Below, piece by piece: positions 35,615-47,200 of a DNA stretch of 64,000 nucleotides. The stretch comes from Plasmodium malariae (lineage: Eukaryota; Apicomplexa; Aconoidasida; Haemosporida; Plasmodiidae). The stretch spans positions 1,798,001-1,862,000 of the forward strand of contig NC_041788.1 of the NCBI RefSeq assembly GCF_900090045.1. Direction: 5' to 3'. How positions within the stretch are numbered: position 1 is the stretch's first letter; each line of letters begins with the position of its first letter. A program made the position numbers and the translations under genes. Under the pieces are notes generated by a model that had not been told where the DNA came from, did not search any database, and saw only the letters and a program-made list of their open reading frames with translations.

Positions 35615-36300
35615 AGCTTACAGGAAAGATATGAAGTTTCAAAAAGGATGTAATTTTTGGAAAAATATATAATTTCGAAATGGATTTTTTTTTTTTTATA
35701 TCTTTTTGTATACCCACAAATTTGCGTGTTTGTTTATTCGGTTATTTGTGTATTTTGTAAAATATAACAAATTTTAAAATTAATTTTTTTTTTTTTTTTT
35801 CTGTGACATAATTTTATTATATCTTTTTTATATATCTCCATACTCCTTTTAGTTACATCTTACCTCACCATACACACACATTTAAAAGGGGCGAATATAT
35901 AAAAGGCTGAAAACATGTCATATTTTAAAATATAATGTACCTTATTATATTTTAACATCTTTGTGCTTTACCATAGCTACTTTTTTATTTTTTTAAGTAT
36001 TTATATTTTTTCACTGTATTTTAAAGAAGACACAAGAAAAGGTTCCAAAACGAATAGTTCAAAAATGAACAATCCCAAAATAAAAAGTCCAAAAACGAAG
36101 AAATTCAGTGAACAGCAAACATAATGTTAAAAATATAGCAGTGGAATATTCAAAATGTTTGTTATAAAAACAATATACATTTATATATATATATATATAT
36201 ATATATATGTCTGTCTGTATGTATGTATGTTTGCCACAAAATATCCTGTTACATGGCACATTTTTGAAAGACATACATAAGAAATTTCTCTTCCTCCATT
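35615..36300. other. Convergent intergenic region
   Basis: Between the 3' ends of CYP32 (plus) and CPN10 (minus). Short T tracts near 35685 and 35785 and a (TA)n run at 36183-36208. No gene. Confidence 0.6.
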
Positions 36301-36539
36301 TCATTTATCCTTAATAATACCAATTATATCATCATCCCTATAAACAAAAAATTCTTCTCCGTCAATTTTTAAAGAAGAACCACCATATTCCGGTAACACG
36401 ACGACATCACCTTCTTTTACACTGGGAGGTATTTTATTTCCATTGTTCGTTATTCTACCCGGACCAACTGCTAATACCTGGAAATGGGAACAAGCCATTA
36501 AATATAATTCACACCATAAAAAACGTATACACGTATAAC

Positions 36540-36581
<42 letters not shown>

Positions 36582-37026
36582 GGTTAAACAAATGGCATTC
36601 ATGTTTCGCTACTTTTTTATTAATTTTACTTTTCCCGTATAGGATGGTTCAGTTGCACTTTCTGGCAAAAACAGCCCTGACTTTGTGGTTGTTTTCGGTA
36701 CAATTTTGCTAATCAAAATTCTATCCATTAACGGAACAAACTTTTTTGCTACTGTAGAACTCTGTAAAAATATGCATTACGTATATTTACATATGTGTAA
36801 ATATATATATATATATAATATTACTCATGCAAGTAATTTCACATGAAAGAACAAGATAACAAGTTTACGCAGTTCTTTGTGCTTGTTACAGTTGCACTTA
36901 TACATATGTACATCAAGATGTTGCTATACGTATGCATTTATTATCTCTTAATTATCCTTAAAAATATGTATTCATTATTTATATATTATTCTACATATAA
37001 TATTATCTACATAAGCAATTTACCAT
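36301..37026 (-). CDS. CPN10: 10-kDa chaperonin (CPN10, GroES type)
   Basis: Mitochondrial co-chaperonin that caps CPN60. The core exons are 36761-36630 (SSTVAKKFVPLMDRILISK ... SATEPSYTGK) and 36477-36301 (VLAVGPGRITNNGNKIP, then EGDVVVLPEYGGSS, GEEFFVYRDDDIIGIIKDK). They join in phase 0. GroES features are complete: the mobile loop KTTTKSGLFLPESA, the PGR motif and the roof strand. The upstream exon starts in phase 0 at Ser, so a start must be supplied. The only nearby ATG followed directly by a donor is at 37026-37024 (ATG|GTAAAT), making a first exon that is just the start codon. The total is 103 residues, a typical length. The first exon is inferred. Confidence 0.9.
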
Positions 37027-39015
37027 TTTTAGTTACTATATTATCTGTACAATAAAAACGAATTGTTTCCCTCCTTGTATTTTACTTTAAATTTGTTCGA
37101 AATAAATTCTACGTGGAATGAATGAAAAACGCAAAAAGAAAAAAAAAAAAAAAGCAGAGAAAAGGAAAAGGAAAATAAAAAGGAACTATAACAGTAATAA
37201 TAAAAGTACCATTAAAAGAAACTATATGCTGCTGTACCCAAATTTTATCTTCGCAGAAATCCTATGTATATGCAACGCTCTCAATATTTTTAATTAAAAA
37301 TAAAGAAGAAAATATACTTTCTTTTAATAATTTATATTTTTTTATAGCCTCTTAAAAATTCAAGTGTGCTTGGGGTTATACTCGTTTAACGCGTATTAAA
37401 AATGCTTAATTTTTTTTTTTTTAATTTTTTTTTATTTTTTTTTTTTTTAGTCGAACCCTATATATCATTGATGTCATATGTTTTTATTTTTCCGACACGA
37501 TTAGCGGGCTTTTCTTTTACTTCTTTCGCTTCTACATATATATTTATATGCATATACATGTTTTTATGTGTTACTCTTAAAACTTTCGTTTTAAGGGTTA
37601 TTATCAGCAACTGAATGTTTCCATTAAAAATAAGAGCGCATAAATATTATAATTGATCAATTTTAAGTTTTTTTGTTAATAATTTTATTTTCAATATTTT
37701 TTTTTTTTTTTTTTTTTTATTTAATAACACAATATACCAATATTTTTTTATCTAATTTACAGTTGTATTACATGTTTTTTTTTTACCGCAATATGAATAA
37801 ATTTTCTTATTTCAAAATGATGTAATATTTATTTTTTTTTTTTTGACAGAGCAGAGTTATTAAGGAAACAAAACATTTTAGTGTAATTTTTTTTCTTTAT
37901 TATTTTATTATTGAAAATAAATATTATGAAGGGGGCAGAAACTAACATAATATATGTACACTTTACAACTTCACGTAGTTCGATTACTATATATTTAAGC
38001 TATTATACCTTAATGCTTATTTGTAATAGTATATTAAATAGTAAAACATCTTTCATGTTAAGAAAATAGCATAAGCTTGCGCATACATATATATATATAT
38101 GTATACATGTGTAAATAAGAAAATCGTTAGGAATAAAGAACATATTAACGTATTAAAATAACGTGTTAAACAGTATTAGCAAATATACATATAAAAAAAA
38201 AAAAAAAAAATTAGGCTTCCATACATTTTATTTAAAAGTATTGATACGTTATGTGAACAAACTATATTACTACAGTTAAATAAAAATGTACATTAATGCC
38301 ACATATGTGTAGAAAACTAGTTTAAACAAAAATATATCCATGTAAAATATTGAGAATATGTAATAAAAGTGAAAAAATTGTTAAGCGCTGTTCCACCATA
38401 TCTATCTATAATGCACACACGGTGATATATTTCACAATTCTACAAATATATTCCTTAAAGTATGTAAATGCCTACTATTTTTAAAAAAAAATTATAGTGT
38501 TTAGATGAAAATATTCTCGTAAACACTACTAATTCAATGGCTAAATTATAGGAGTTACATAATATTTTATTTAAATAAAAAAACTGTTAAAAATTAAAAA
38601 AAAATATATATAAAATATGGAAAAACGGCTATGCTTTTATTTATTTTATTTTCTAATATTTTACATATATTAAGAGTCAAATTATATACAAAAATTTTTT
38701 TTTTTTAATTTTAAATGTAAAAAAAAAAAAAAAAAAAAAAAAAAGTATGCTTTAATTTGTGATATACTAGAATTTAAGCTTATAAAAATGTTTTTAGTTG
38801 TTCATTCATTTTATTCTGTTAACTTCATAAATTTGTTGACTTCCTCTAATCCTCCTGTACCCGTTATGCGTAACAGTATGTATATATGTGTTTAAATATT
38901 TATCCTTTAAATTAACCTATTCGTTATTACATTAATCCTATTTTTGCTTTTTTTTTCTTATTTTTCCTTTTTTTAGCTTTTATTTTTTTTCGCTTATCTA
39001 TCCCCTTTAACTTTT
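37027..39015. other. Intergenic region, 2 kb, with one exon-like segment
   Basis: Mostly homopolymers and AT repeats (T tracts near 37410, 37697, 37828; A tract at 38718-38743). The exception is a coding-like 74-nt block at 37531-37458 on the minus strand, listed separately. Confidence 0.45.
37458..37531 (-). other. Orphan exon-like segment
   Basis: After an acceptor-like ATGTAG, the minus strand reads AKEVKEKPANRVGKIKTYD followed by INDI and TAG. Composition is charged and balanced, and GC is visibly higher than the flanks. I could not find an upstream exon with the required phase (one base), so this is not called a gene. Confidence 0.2.
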
Positions 39016-40764
39016 TTAATCTTCTAAGTAAGCTACATCGGGCACCCACCATGGCAAAAGTGTCATAAAAAACATGACTACTGATTGATATATAAATTTT
39101 TCAAATTTCGTCGGTTTCCTTCTAGCAGCAATTCTTGAATTGTTGTCCTCTTCATTTTTAATATTTTGAACATCCGTTTCTTTTTTTTTGCAAGACTCAT
39201 TACTTAAGCGGGATTCACTAGTGTCTGAATTCTTTTCGGAGTCATTACAATATGAATTTATAAATTCACTCATGCTATTATTTAATAAATTATTAAATGT
39301 TGTTGAACTATCATGAAAATATGTATTATTGTCATTATCATTAGTGTTATTTGTCGTATTTACATAATTAGCATTTTTATTATTTGCATTATTAATATTT
39401 CTTCTTCTAATACCTGAATTTGCAAGATTCCCAACATCACCACCATCATTATGAGTAACGTCTATTCCGTTAAAGAATTCATCATCAGTTTCATCCTTTA
39501 AATTATGATCCTTTTTTTCATTTACATTTAATGCAGAATTAAATTCGTCATATGAACTTTTTTTTACTTTTAATTCAATTCCATCATTTTTTTCTTCATC
39601 TAGCTTCTTTTTTTTAAACAAAAAAAAGGAACTTTTCTTTTGATTGTCCATGTTATCCATACTCACACCAGTTTTTTCATTTGTCTCTTTCAAATTTTTA
39701 TTAGTAATTTTTAAATTAAATTGATCATTAAACTTTTCCATAAATTCCTCGTCATTTTTCTCATACATTCCATCATTACTCCATTCTCCAACCGCACCTT
39801 TAGTATCATCATTATTTTCACGATTACTTTCCATTCGTACGCGGGTTGATAACTCATTTATTACATTCGTTTTTTCAGCCGTTTTTTCAGCCGTTTTTTC
39901 ATTCTTTATTTCATGTGTTTCTTTTCCTTCTTCCCCTTTTTGTATGAATCCCTGTGAAGTTAAACAGTTTTGATTTGTTTGTTCATTATCCGGTCCATTA
40001 TTCTGCACATTATTCATCCCATTACTCTGTTCACTATTCTGTTCATTACTTTCCTGTGTACCTTCATTTAAGTTGTAGCTTTCCACAATGTTTCCATTTT
40101 CCATGCTATTATTTAGATTTCTTGATTCTCTTATTCTTCTTAAAACTTGTTCTATCGATTCATTATTTGACATAAAACTAAAATTGTTTACTAGGACATC
40201 AAAAAATCCCCTATTGTATAAAATAAACAAGCCAGAAACAATAAAATACATCTTCGAATTAGCTTCAAATAAAAATAAAACAAATAAAATTTTTAATAAT
40301 AAAAATATGTGTGATCTTTCGATTACGTCCATTATGTAGTTATTCAATAGTGTTCTTCGATTTACTTGGTCAGTTTGACTCGATTCATTATTTATCATAT
40401 CATTATTTGTCTCTCCATTATTATTGTTATTATTGCTACCAAAAGAATCAGAACTTTGCTCGTTTATCTTATTTTCCTTCTTATTTAGTTGTTCCTCAAT
40501 TAAATGAATACTTTTTAAAAATTCCTGACTATCATTTGATTTAACTAGTGTATCAATAAAATAATGCTGAGAAGTCACATGTTCATTTAACAAATAATCA
40601 TGTGATCCATCCTTTATGTTTGAAATAATACTATTATAAAAGTAAATATTTTTTATTTGATCTTGATATTTTGATAATCTTTTTGCATATGTTAATAGTA
40701 AAATTTTGTAAATCCTTGTCTGATCTTCATTTGATGAATCTTCTTTTAAGTTCTCATGTTCCAT
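39016..40764 (-). CDS. HERP-like ER membrane protein (tentative)
   Basis: Single exon, 582 residues. The N-terminal 100 residues are helical and charged. A Ser/Asn-rich segment follows, then a hydrophobic hairpin at about 152-188 (HIFLLLKILFVLFLFEA ... YFIVSGLFILYNRGFF). About 340 residues of Asn/Glu-rich low complexity follow, and the C-terminus has a short amphipathic or membrane segment (FEKFIYQSVVMFFMTLLPWW). The hairpin ending in YNRGFF and the C-terminal FF-x-x-LLP element resemble HERPUD-family ER-associated degradation proteins, where the hairpin ends YxxGWF and the tail has TFFxSLxP. No ubiquitin-like domain is visible at the N-terminus. HERP homology is inference; the gene itself is certain. 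Confidence 0.7.
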   Translation of the reverse strand: MEHENLKEDSSNEDQTRIYKILLLTYAKRLSKYQDQIKNIYFYNSIISNIKDGSHDYLLNEHVTSQHYFIDTLVKSNDSQEFLKSIHLIEEQLNKKENKINEQSSDSFGSNNNNNNGETNNDMINNESSQTDQVNRRTLLNNYIMDVIERSHIFLLLKILFVLFLFEANSKMYFIVSGLFILYNRGFFDVLVNNFSFMSNNESIEQVLRRIRESRNLNNSMENGNIVESYNLNEGTQESNEQNSEQSNGMNNVQNNGPDNEQTNQNCLTSQGFIQKGEEGKETHEIKNEKTAEKTAEKTNVINELSTRVRMESNRENNDDTKGAVGEWSNDGMYEKNDEEFMEKFNDQFNLKITNKNLKETNEKTGVSMDNMDNQKKSSFFLFKKKKLDEEKNDGIELKVKKSSYDEFNSALNVNEKKDHNLKDETDDEFFNGIDVTHNDGGDVGNLANSGIRRRNINNANNKNANYVNTTNNTNDNDNNTYFHDSSTTFNNLLNNSMSEFINSYCNDSEKNSDTSESRLSNESCKKKETDVQNIKNEEDNNSRIAARRKPTKFEKFIYQSVVMFFMTLLPWWVPDVAYLED

Positions 40765-41445
40765 TGTTACGTCATAAAAGTATAATCATCAAGTGGCGCG
40801 TAAAATACGGGTGCACATAAATTGATGGACAAACAAAGAAGAACTAAGCGTTATATGTCTTCGTGTACACATATATATGTATATCTATATAAGCATACAC
40901 ATTATTATATATACACCACTGTCTGTCATTCAAAAAAAAAAAAATCCTTTTCCTTCTTTTTATTTTTTATTCATATAAATTTTCAAAAATTCATGAAAAC
41001 TTTCATAATACTTTTTTATCATATATATATCATCCAAAATTAATAATATGCATGAAATAATTTTATTACTGATAAAAACTTTTGTACGTGCCTGAGTAAG
41101 CAAACATTTCTTAAACAAGTATCATATACATACGCAATGTACAATAAATTTTTCAAACAACAATAAAAATACAATCGTTAAATGGAAAAAACTAATCATG
41201 TGCACTTAAGTTTTATCAATCCACAAAAGTGCAAAAAAGGTCTATTCCAACAAGTACTTGCGCATATACATATATAAACATGATTATGTTCAAAAATACA
41301 TACAAACAAAAGTATACATAAATACAAATAAGTAAACTTTCTAAACGTTAAAATAACACAAAATCGCAACCTGCATATATCTGAACTTCTAACATATGAC
41401 GGATGCGTTAAAATTCATAATATGTGTCAAAATATATACATATGA

Positions 41446-41479
<34 letters not shown>

Positions 41480-41857
41480 GAAGTTATAGCTTTGTTATTA
41501 ATTACAATAATTATTCTTTAAACAATAATTTTCGTACACTAAAAAATATACTTCGTTTTCTCAAAATTCATGGTAAATAAAACTTGTATATTTATTTTTT
41601 CCACATTTTTTTGGTTTTCTTTTTTGTTTACACGTGAGAAAGTAAATATTCTCCATATATACTACCGTTTATCCATTAACACAAACCTGCAAAAATTAGT
41701 TAAAACATTTATATACATATAATTATGTATGTATATATATGCAAAAAATGCCCCTAAAAAAAATCTACTAAGATACATGAATTAAAAAAGGATATATATA
41801 TGAATGAAACATTTTTTCAATGTTTCCTTACTTTCTGTGCTTTTAAAAAATTGAAAA
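40765..41857. other. AT-rich intergenic sequence
   Basis: Upstream of the HERP-like gene (minus) and downstream of the RIIa gene (minus). A poly-T run lies at 41461-41479. No gene seen. Confidence 0.5.
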
Positions 41858-42710
41858 TTACTTCTTTTTAAAGTAGGAAAAATATTCATTTGCGTATTTA
41901 AAAATATCTTCCTAAAATAAATCAAAAAACAAAAAAATAAAAAAAAATAAAAAAAATAAAAAAGGTAAGAAATATAAATTCTTCACCATATATTATAAAA
42001 TATATATCTTATTAATGAATTATATAAAACGAAAAAGTGACTGTAAAATTATTCAAATTTTACGTGAAAATAGGAATAAAAATTTAAAAAAAGAAAAATA
42101 AAAAAAAGAAAAGAATAATAGAAAAACGAATAAAAAATTTGGGGTGAAAATGAATTGGACGTGCATAGTGTAATTATGACTTTCTTTTTTTCCTTTTTTT
42201 TTTAATGTGTTTCACATTTTTTAAATATTTTAAATTTATTTCATGAAAAATAATGTAAAAAGTTAACAAATTGTTTAAATTTAAATAAGATCTTAATGCA
42301 TCCAATTTTGAGCATAAAAACTGTCAAATAAATAATCAAAAGAAAACATACTTTAAATATCCTATCATTTTTTTCTTGAATAAATACTACTTTGATTTGT
42401 TTTATATTTATTGTTATTACTGGAGTATGTAACAAGATAGAGGATATAAAATCGTTTAGTAAGTCTTTTAGTTCTGGGTGCGATTCCATATATTTAGAAT
42501 TTTCATCTTTCAAGTTATTCTAATAAGGAATTGGTAAAATTTACTAGCATGGATATGTATTATATATTTATATTTATATCTATGCACATGTTAGTACATT
42601 TAATTTGCAGATTAATTAACGTTGTTTATGTAAATTCATTTCATTGCATATGTACATACGGTCTCTTCGTCAAGATTATTTTTTTCAATCAAATTAAAGT
42701 CTTTTTCCAT
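41858..42710 (-). CDS. Small RIIa/DPY30-type dimerisation-docking domain protein
   Basis: Three phase-0 exons give 67 residues: 42710-42660 (MEKDFNLIEKNNLDEET; donor GTATGT), 42519-42421 (NNLKDENSKYMESHPELKDL then LNDFISSILLHTP; donor GTAATA) and 41911-41858 (EDIFKYANEYFSYFKKK, stop). Joined, HPELKDLLNDF, then ISSILLHTPEDIFKYANEYF, is the two-helix RIIa pattern: helix one with LxxLLxxF, helix two, then the PED-x-x-x-[FY]A-x-x-[YF]F signature. Such domains dimerise and bind amphipathic helices of AKAP-type proteins; small ones include RIIAD1, SPA17 and radial-spoke RSP7/RSP11. The protein is almost nothing but the domain. The second intron is long (about 509 nt). Single-exon scanning misses the gene because exon 2 reads into a hydrophobic intron tail. 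Confidence 0.75.
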
Positions 42711-43349
42711 TTTTGTATTTGTGGTGTTTTATAAAATATTGTGCAGTTTTCCTTTGAAACTTTTTATTTTACACATTTGTATATATATATATATATACAT
42801 ATGTGTACGTATAAAATGTAATACAATTTAAATATATATTTTTTTTATATATATTACTACACTGCTATTATTCTTTCATCATAGATAAACAAAACAATAC
42901 CTGAATAGCGTACTCTTTCAGTAAATTAGTGTACCATGTTGAAATGTGAAATTTTGTTCGCACTTTTGAATTTGTATAGTATTAAATATACAGAAATATA
43001 GAGAAACAACACAAAAAGAAAAAAATATATATATATTGGAAGTTTTTTTGTTTATGCATAAACTTTTTTTTTTAAAAATGAATAAAAGAAGGAAATGAAA
43101 AATATTTTTATTTAAAGATTAATATTTTAATTGTTATTTAATTATTTATTTATATATTTATTTATTTATTAATCCTTTTTAATATCTTTTTTATTATAAG
43201 ACAAGAGTAAATATTTTAATATAGGGGAAAATAAAACGCACACGCATATGTATGTATATATATATATATATATATATTCAATTACAAGTGTATATGTGTA
43301 ATTTTTTTATGCGTATTATATATCCTCAAAGTTTTGCGTTTAATTTATA
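42711..43349. other. Divergent intergenic region
   Basis: Between the RIIa gene (minus) and SDHAF4 (plus), holding both promoters. Contains (TA)n at 42782-42796 and 43258-43275. No gene. Confidence 0.55.
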
Positions 43350-43811
43350 ATGAAAAAATTTTCTCATTCAATATCTCTTAGCAGAAATAAATTATTATCT
43401 TTTAATTTTAACGCATATCATAATAATAGAACGGAGAAAAAAATCGTAGCTCAACAATTCAGAAAACGCAGTTTTATAATATTAAATGGGTTTTCTCATG
43501 AGTGCTTTTCAACCTTAGAAATAAATAATTCTGTTGAAATTTCAAAAGACAAACTAAAAGATAAAGGCAATAATAAATATTTTAAAAAATATGAAAAAGA
43601 AAAAAAGTCAAACGAATCTGATAAAACAGAAAAACAAAATAAAGACAAAAAAGAAGAAAAATTAAATGATATTATAAAAGAGGAGAAGGAAAAACAAAAA
43701 GAGATAGATTCAACAGAAAAATTACCAGAAGAATTTGGATACAAGTATGACAAACATGAACCAACAATGTTCGGTGACTGGTCTCACAACTGTAGAGTTA
43801 CTGATTTTTAA
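43350..43811 (+). CDS. SDHAF4: Succinate dehydrogenase assembly factor 4 (SDHAF4/DUF1674)
   Basis: Single exon, 153 residues. SDHAF4 binds flavinated SDHA in the mitochondrial matrix and promotes complex II assembly. The N-terminus is a basic, Ser/Asn-rich presequence (MKKFSHSISLSRNKLLSFNF; FRKRSF). The middle (about 65-125) is Lys/Glu-rich low complexity. The C-terminal 17 residues, HEPTMFGDWSHNCRVTDF, match the diagnostic DUF1674 ending EPT-[RK]-[YF]-GDW-x(2-3)-G-R-x(2)-DF. Here the Arg after EPT is Met and the Gly before RVTDF is Cys. Family members are usually about 100 residues, so the charged linker is an expansion. Confidence 0.85.
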   Translation: MKKFSHSISLSRNKLLSFNFNAYHNNRTEKKIVAQQFRKRSFIILNGFSHECFSTLEINNSVEISKDKLKDKGNNKYFKKYEKEKKSNESDKTEKQNKDKKEEKLNDIIKEEKEKQKEIDSTEKLPEEFGYKYDKHEPTMFGDWSHNCRVTDF

Positions 43812-44245
43812 GTATTCTGATTTATTTTGTTTTATTTTGCTTAATTTTGTATATTTTATTATTTTTTTCTCACTGTATAAGTATGTGCATACGTTCTCAT
43901 ATATGTATATGTATCCCATTTTACCAAAAAGAGCGGATTGTAGATAAAAATTGACTTTTTTATTAACCCTTATATATATGTAACATTTTGAATTTATAAA
44001 ACGTTAAGGCATATTTTAGTTTTCTTTAGCATCATATTACAGTATTTATATTTAAAAAATAAACATACTAAAACAAATGAATAACTGAAAAATGCATATA
44101 TAAATGAATTGCTGTTGAAAAAGCACTCTTTCAAGTAAATAAGCATATATATTTGCATATACGTCATAGATGTAATATATATGCGTAGAAATTTATGTAC
44201 ATGTACACACCGCATGGTCAAGGAAACAAAATGAAAAGAGAAACT
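43812..44245. other. Convergent intergenic region
   Basis: Separates the 3' ends of SDHAF4 (plus) and the large repeat protein (minus). AT-rich, no gene. Confidence 0.6.
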
Positions 44246-47200
44246 TTAATGTTCACTCAAAAAATCACAGGATAGCAACTTTTCGATTCTGTTAAGAACT
44301 GCATCACATTTATTTTCAAATTTTTTTCCTAGAGAAGCATCTAAATCTTTTATTCTGTTTTGAATTTCATTCTCCATATATGATATTTGCAAATCAGTAT
44401 TAACAAAATTATCATTCATAGATAATTTTCTAATATAATTAGAATTATATTTATTTTCCATGGCTAGCTTATCCGTATCAACAATTTTATTTGAATTATT
44501 AGACATAGTTAAATCAAAATTGTTAGATGTATGTATATCATAATTATCCATAAAATTTTGAAAATTATTATTAATTGATGTAGAGCAGTCATTCGGTATA
44601 TTGGAATATTTCTTAATTTCTTGATTGAAAGAAAATTCTAATTCGCAATTATTACTGTTATAATCTGCACTAATGTCATTATTACCATTACTATTATTAT
44701 GGCCGCTACTATTATTATGGCTGCTACTATTATTATGGCCGCTACTATTATTATGGCCGCTACTATTATTATGGCTGCTACTATTATTATGGCCGCTACT
44801 ATTATTATGGCCGCTACTATTATTATGGCCGCTACTATTATTATGACCGCTACTATTATTATGGCCGCTACTATTATTATGGCCGCTATTATTATTATGA
44901 CCGCTACTATTATTATGACCGCTACTATTATTATGGTTGCTACTATTAATATGGCCGCTACTATTATTATAATTTTTTTTTTCAAAATCTTCGAAACTAT
45001 CTTCTATGTTATTATAGAATTCCCCCTTTTCCAATTCCTCTTCAATGTCACCATTAGATGTATCCATTGGGTGACTGTTTGCATTATTATCCATTAAAAA
45101 ATAATTCAAACAATCCTCTTCTTTTTCATTATAATCTACTAAGTTATTGGTTTTGTCATTTATCAGATATTTATTGTGAATATCCAGATTTTTTCTAGAT
45201 ATACATTTCTGATTAATGTCATTAACTTCTGGATTTATCATTATCCCCTTTTTTTTAATACTTTTTTGAAACTCTACTAATAGATCAGCTTTTTGTTCAT
45301 CATTCTTTACAAAAGTATTGAATTTTTTATAATCTAGTTGTATATTCTTTTTAGGAATATTCTCACTTATATTGAGACGATATCTTCTGTTGTTTCCATA
45401 ATAATAGTTCATTTCATTTATGTGTTTCTTCTTTTTTTCAAATTCGTTAAATAGTTGGTCTTTATCACAATCATCATTTGAACATTTCAAGTTATACTTA
45501 ATTAAATTGTTATTCGAATCTTCTATATAATCTTCTGATTTATTTAAATAACTTTTTGACTCCTTATTATTAGAGTTATTTGTTGATTCTACAAAATTGA
45601 TTGTTAATCCCATCAACTTCTCTTCATATTTAGAATTTTGTAAGGTACTACCATTCATCTGACGCAAATGATTTTCTGACTCTATCTGACTATCTTTGGA
45701 ATTCATTAATCTATCACTGGATTCATTAAGGATATTGTTTAATTCTCTGTAACTTTGTTTTTGTCTAACAAGACAATTATTTGAATTTAACGTATTTTCA
45801 TGTGATTCTATATGACTATATATTGAATTAGATATGCTCCTTCTCGATTCACTATTTACTGTTTCGGAATGTATGTTATTCCTATTACGCAATTTGTTCA
45901 CATAGTATTCTGACTTACTTAACTTATTAGAAGATTCATTCGAAATGTAGCCTTCTTCATTTTGACTCTGATTCAAGCTGATTGAAGTATTATGTGTTTC
46001 TGTTATGGTATCCATAGATGCATGCATAGCATAATTTGAATCATTTAAGTTATTAGCTTCCCTGAAATTATTTTCTTCCCCAACAATATTCGATTCGGCT
46101 AAATTATATGATTCTTTTTCGTAGTGGCTCTTTGATTTTTCCATGCTTGGATTCGTTAGACCGTTTCTATATTCCATATCTCTATTCGCATTTGTTTGAT
46201 TATTAGATAATTCTTCTGAGTTATTTGTCCACTTTTCTCTCCCACTTTTTGATATTACAGAATTGCTTCTTATATTTACATTATTACTTGATTCCGTAAT
46301 ACTACGTGATGTGGGTTTATTTTGATCAAAAATTGGGTCTATCAATTTTGCAGTCAGATCCACTGTTCTATTTCTTGATGCTTTCATCTTATTTTCATAA
46401 TCTGTTAAATTATTTTTTGCTATTTCTGTATGTTCTTTTATCGAATTCTTACAGATACCTCTGCATTCTGTATAGCTTCTTCTAGATTCCATGTGCCTGC
46501 TATTTGATTTATTTGTACTGTATGCCGACTCTATCTTAGCACTTTGTCGCGTTAACATACTATTTGTTGTTTGACCATCGTTGACTAATGTCTCTGATAA
46601 ATTGCTCCTTGACAGTATGTAACTGTGATTCACTTTCATGGAAGCTCTTGATCCCCCCAAAATATCACCAGACCCAGCTAAATTACCACTCGATCGAGCT
46701 AATCTGTTGCTCGACTCCACCGAATTACTCTCAGATGTTGTATACCTATCTTTTGACTTCACTGATACAATGGATGTGTCCACGAAAGTTCTATTAGAAT
46801 TATTGTGAGTAACTCTAGATTTTACTGATTGCTCTAAACACCTGTTATAATTTATGTGGGAATCATTTTCCTTCAGCTTTTCACTTTTTTCTAATATATT
46901 ATTTTTTTTGTTGTTATGAATATTTAAGTTTTTTTCAGATGACATTTTATCCATTATAAAGCTACTGTTTAACTCATTACTATTCGCATTTTTGTTTCTT
47001 TGATGAAGTTCATTCTTTGTATTTGTTAACTGTTCATCATTAATAAACTCTTCTTTGTTATCATAATTATCAGAGAAGTCTATTGAGTTCAATTTTTGTT
47101 CTACTTCGTCTTTCTCATTTTTTTCTATATAATATCTATCATTACTACTAATATGTTCATCAATATCTTTCGAATTGTTATTATGATTATTCTGCCTCTT

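Noticed and set aside
42241..42420. Hydrophobic C-terminal extension of the frame that starts at 42513
   Set aside because: It is intron read-through of the RIIa gene; the donor at 42420 and the exon at 41911 restore the conserved PED motif instead.
44638..45097. Frames of 115 and 132 codons, alternate to the HNNSSG repeat
   Set aside because: Ala-Ile-Val and Ala-Thr-Ile-Met repeats are shadows of the 18-bp coding repeat of the large minus-strand protein.
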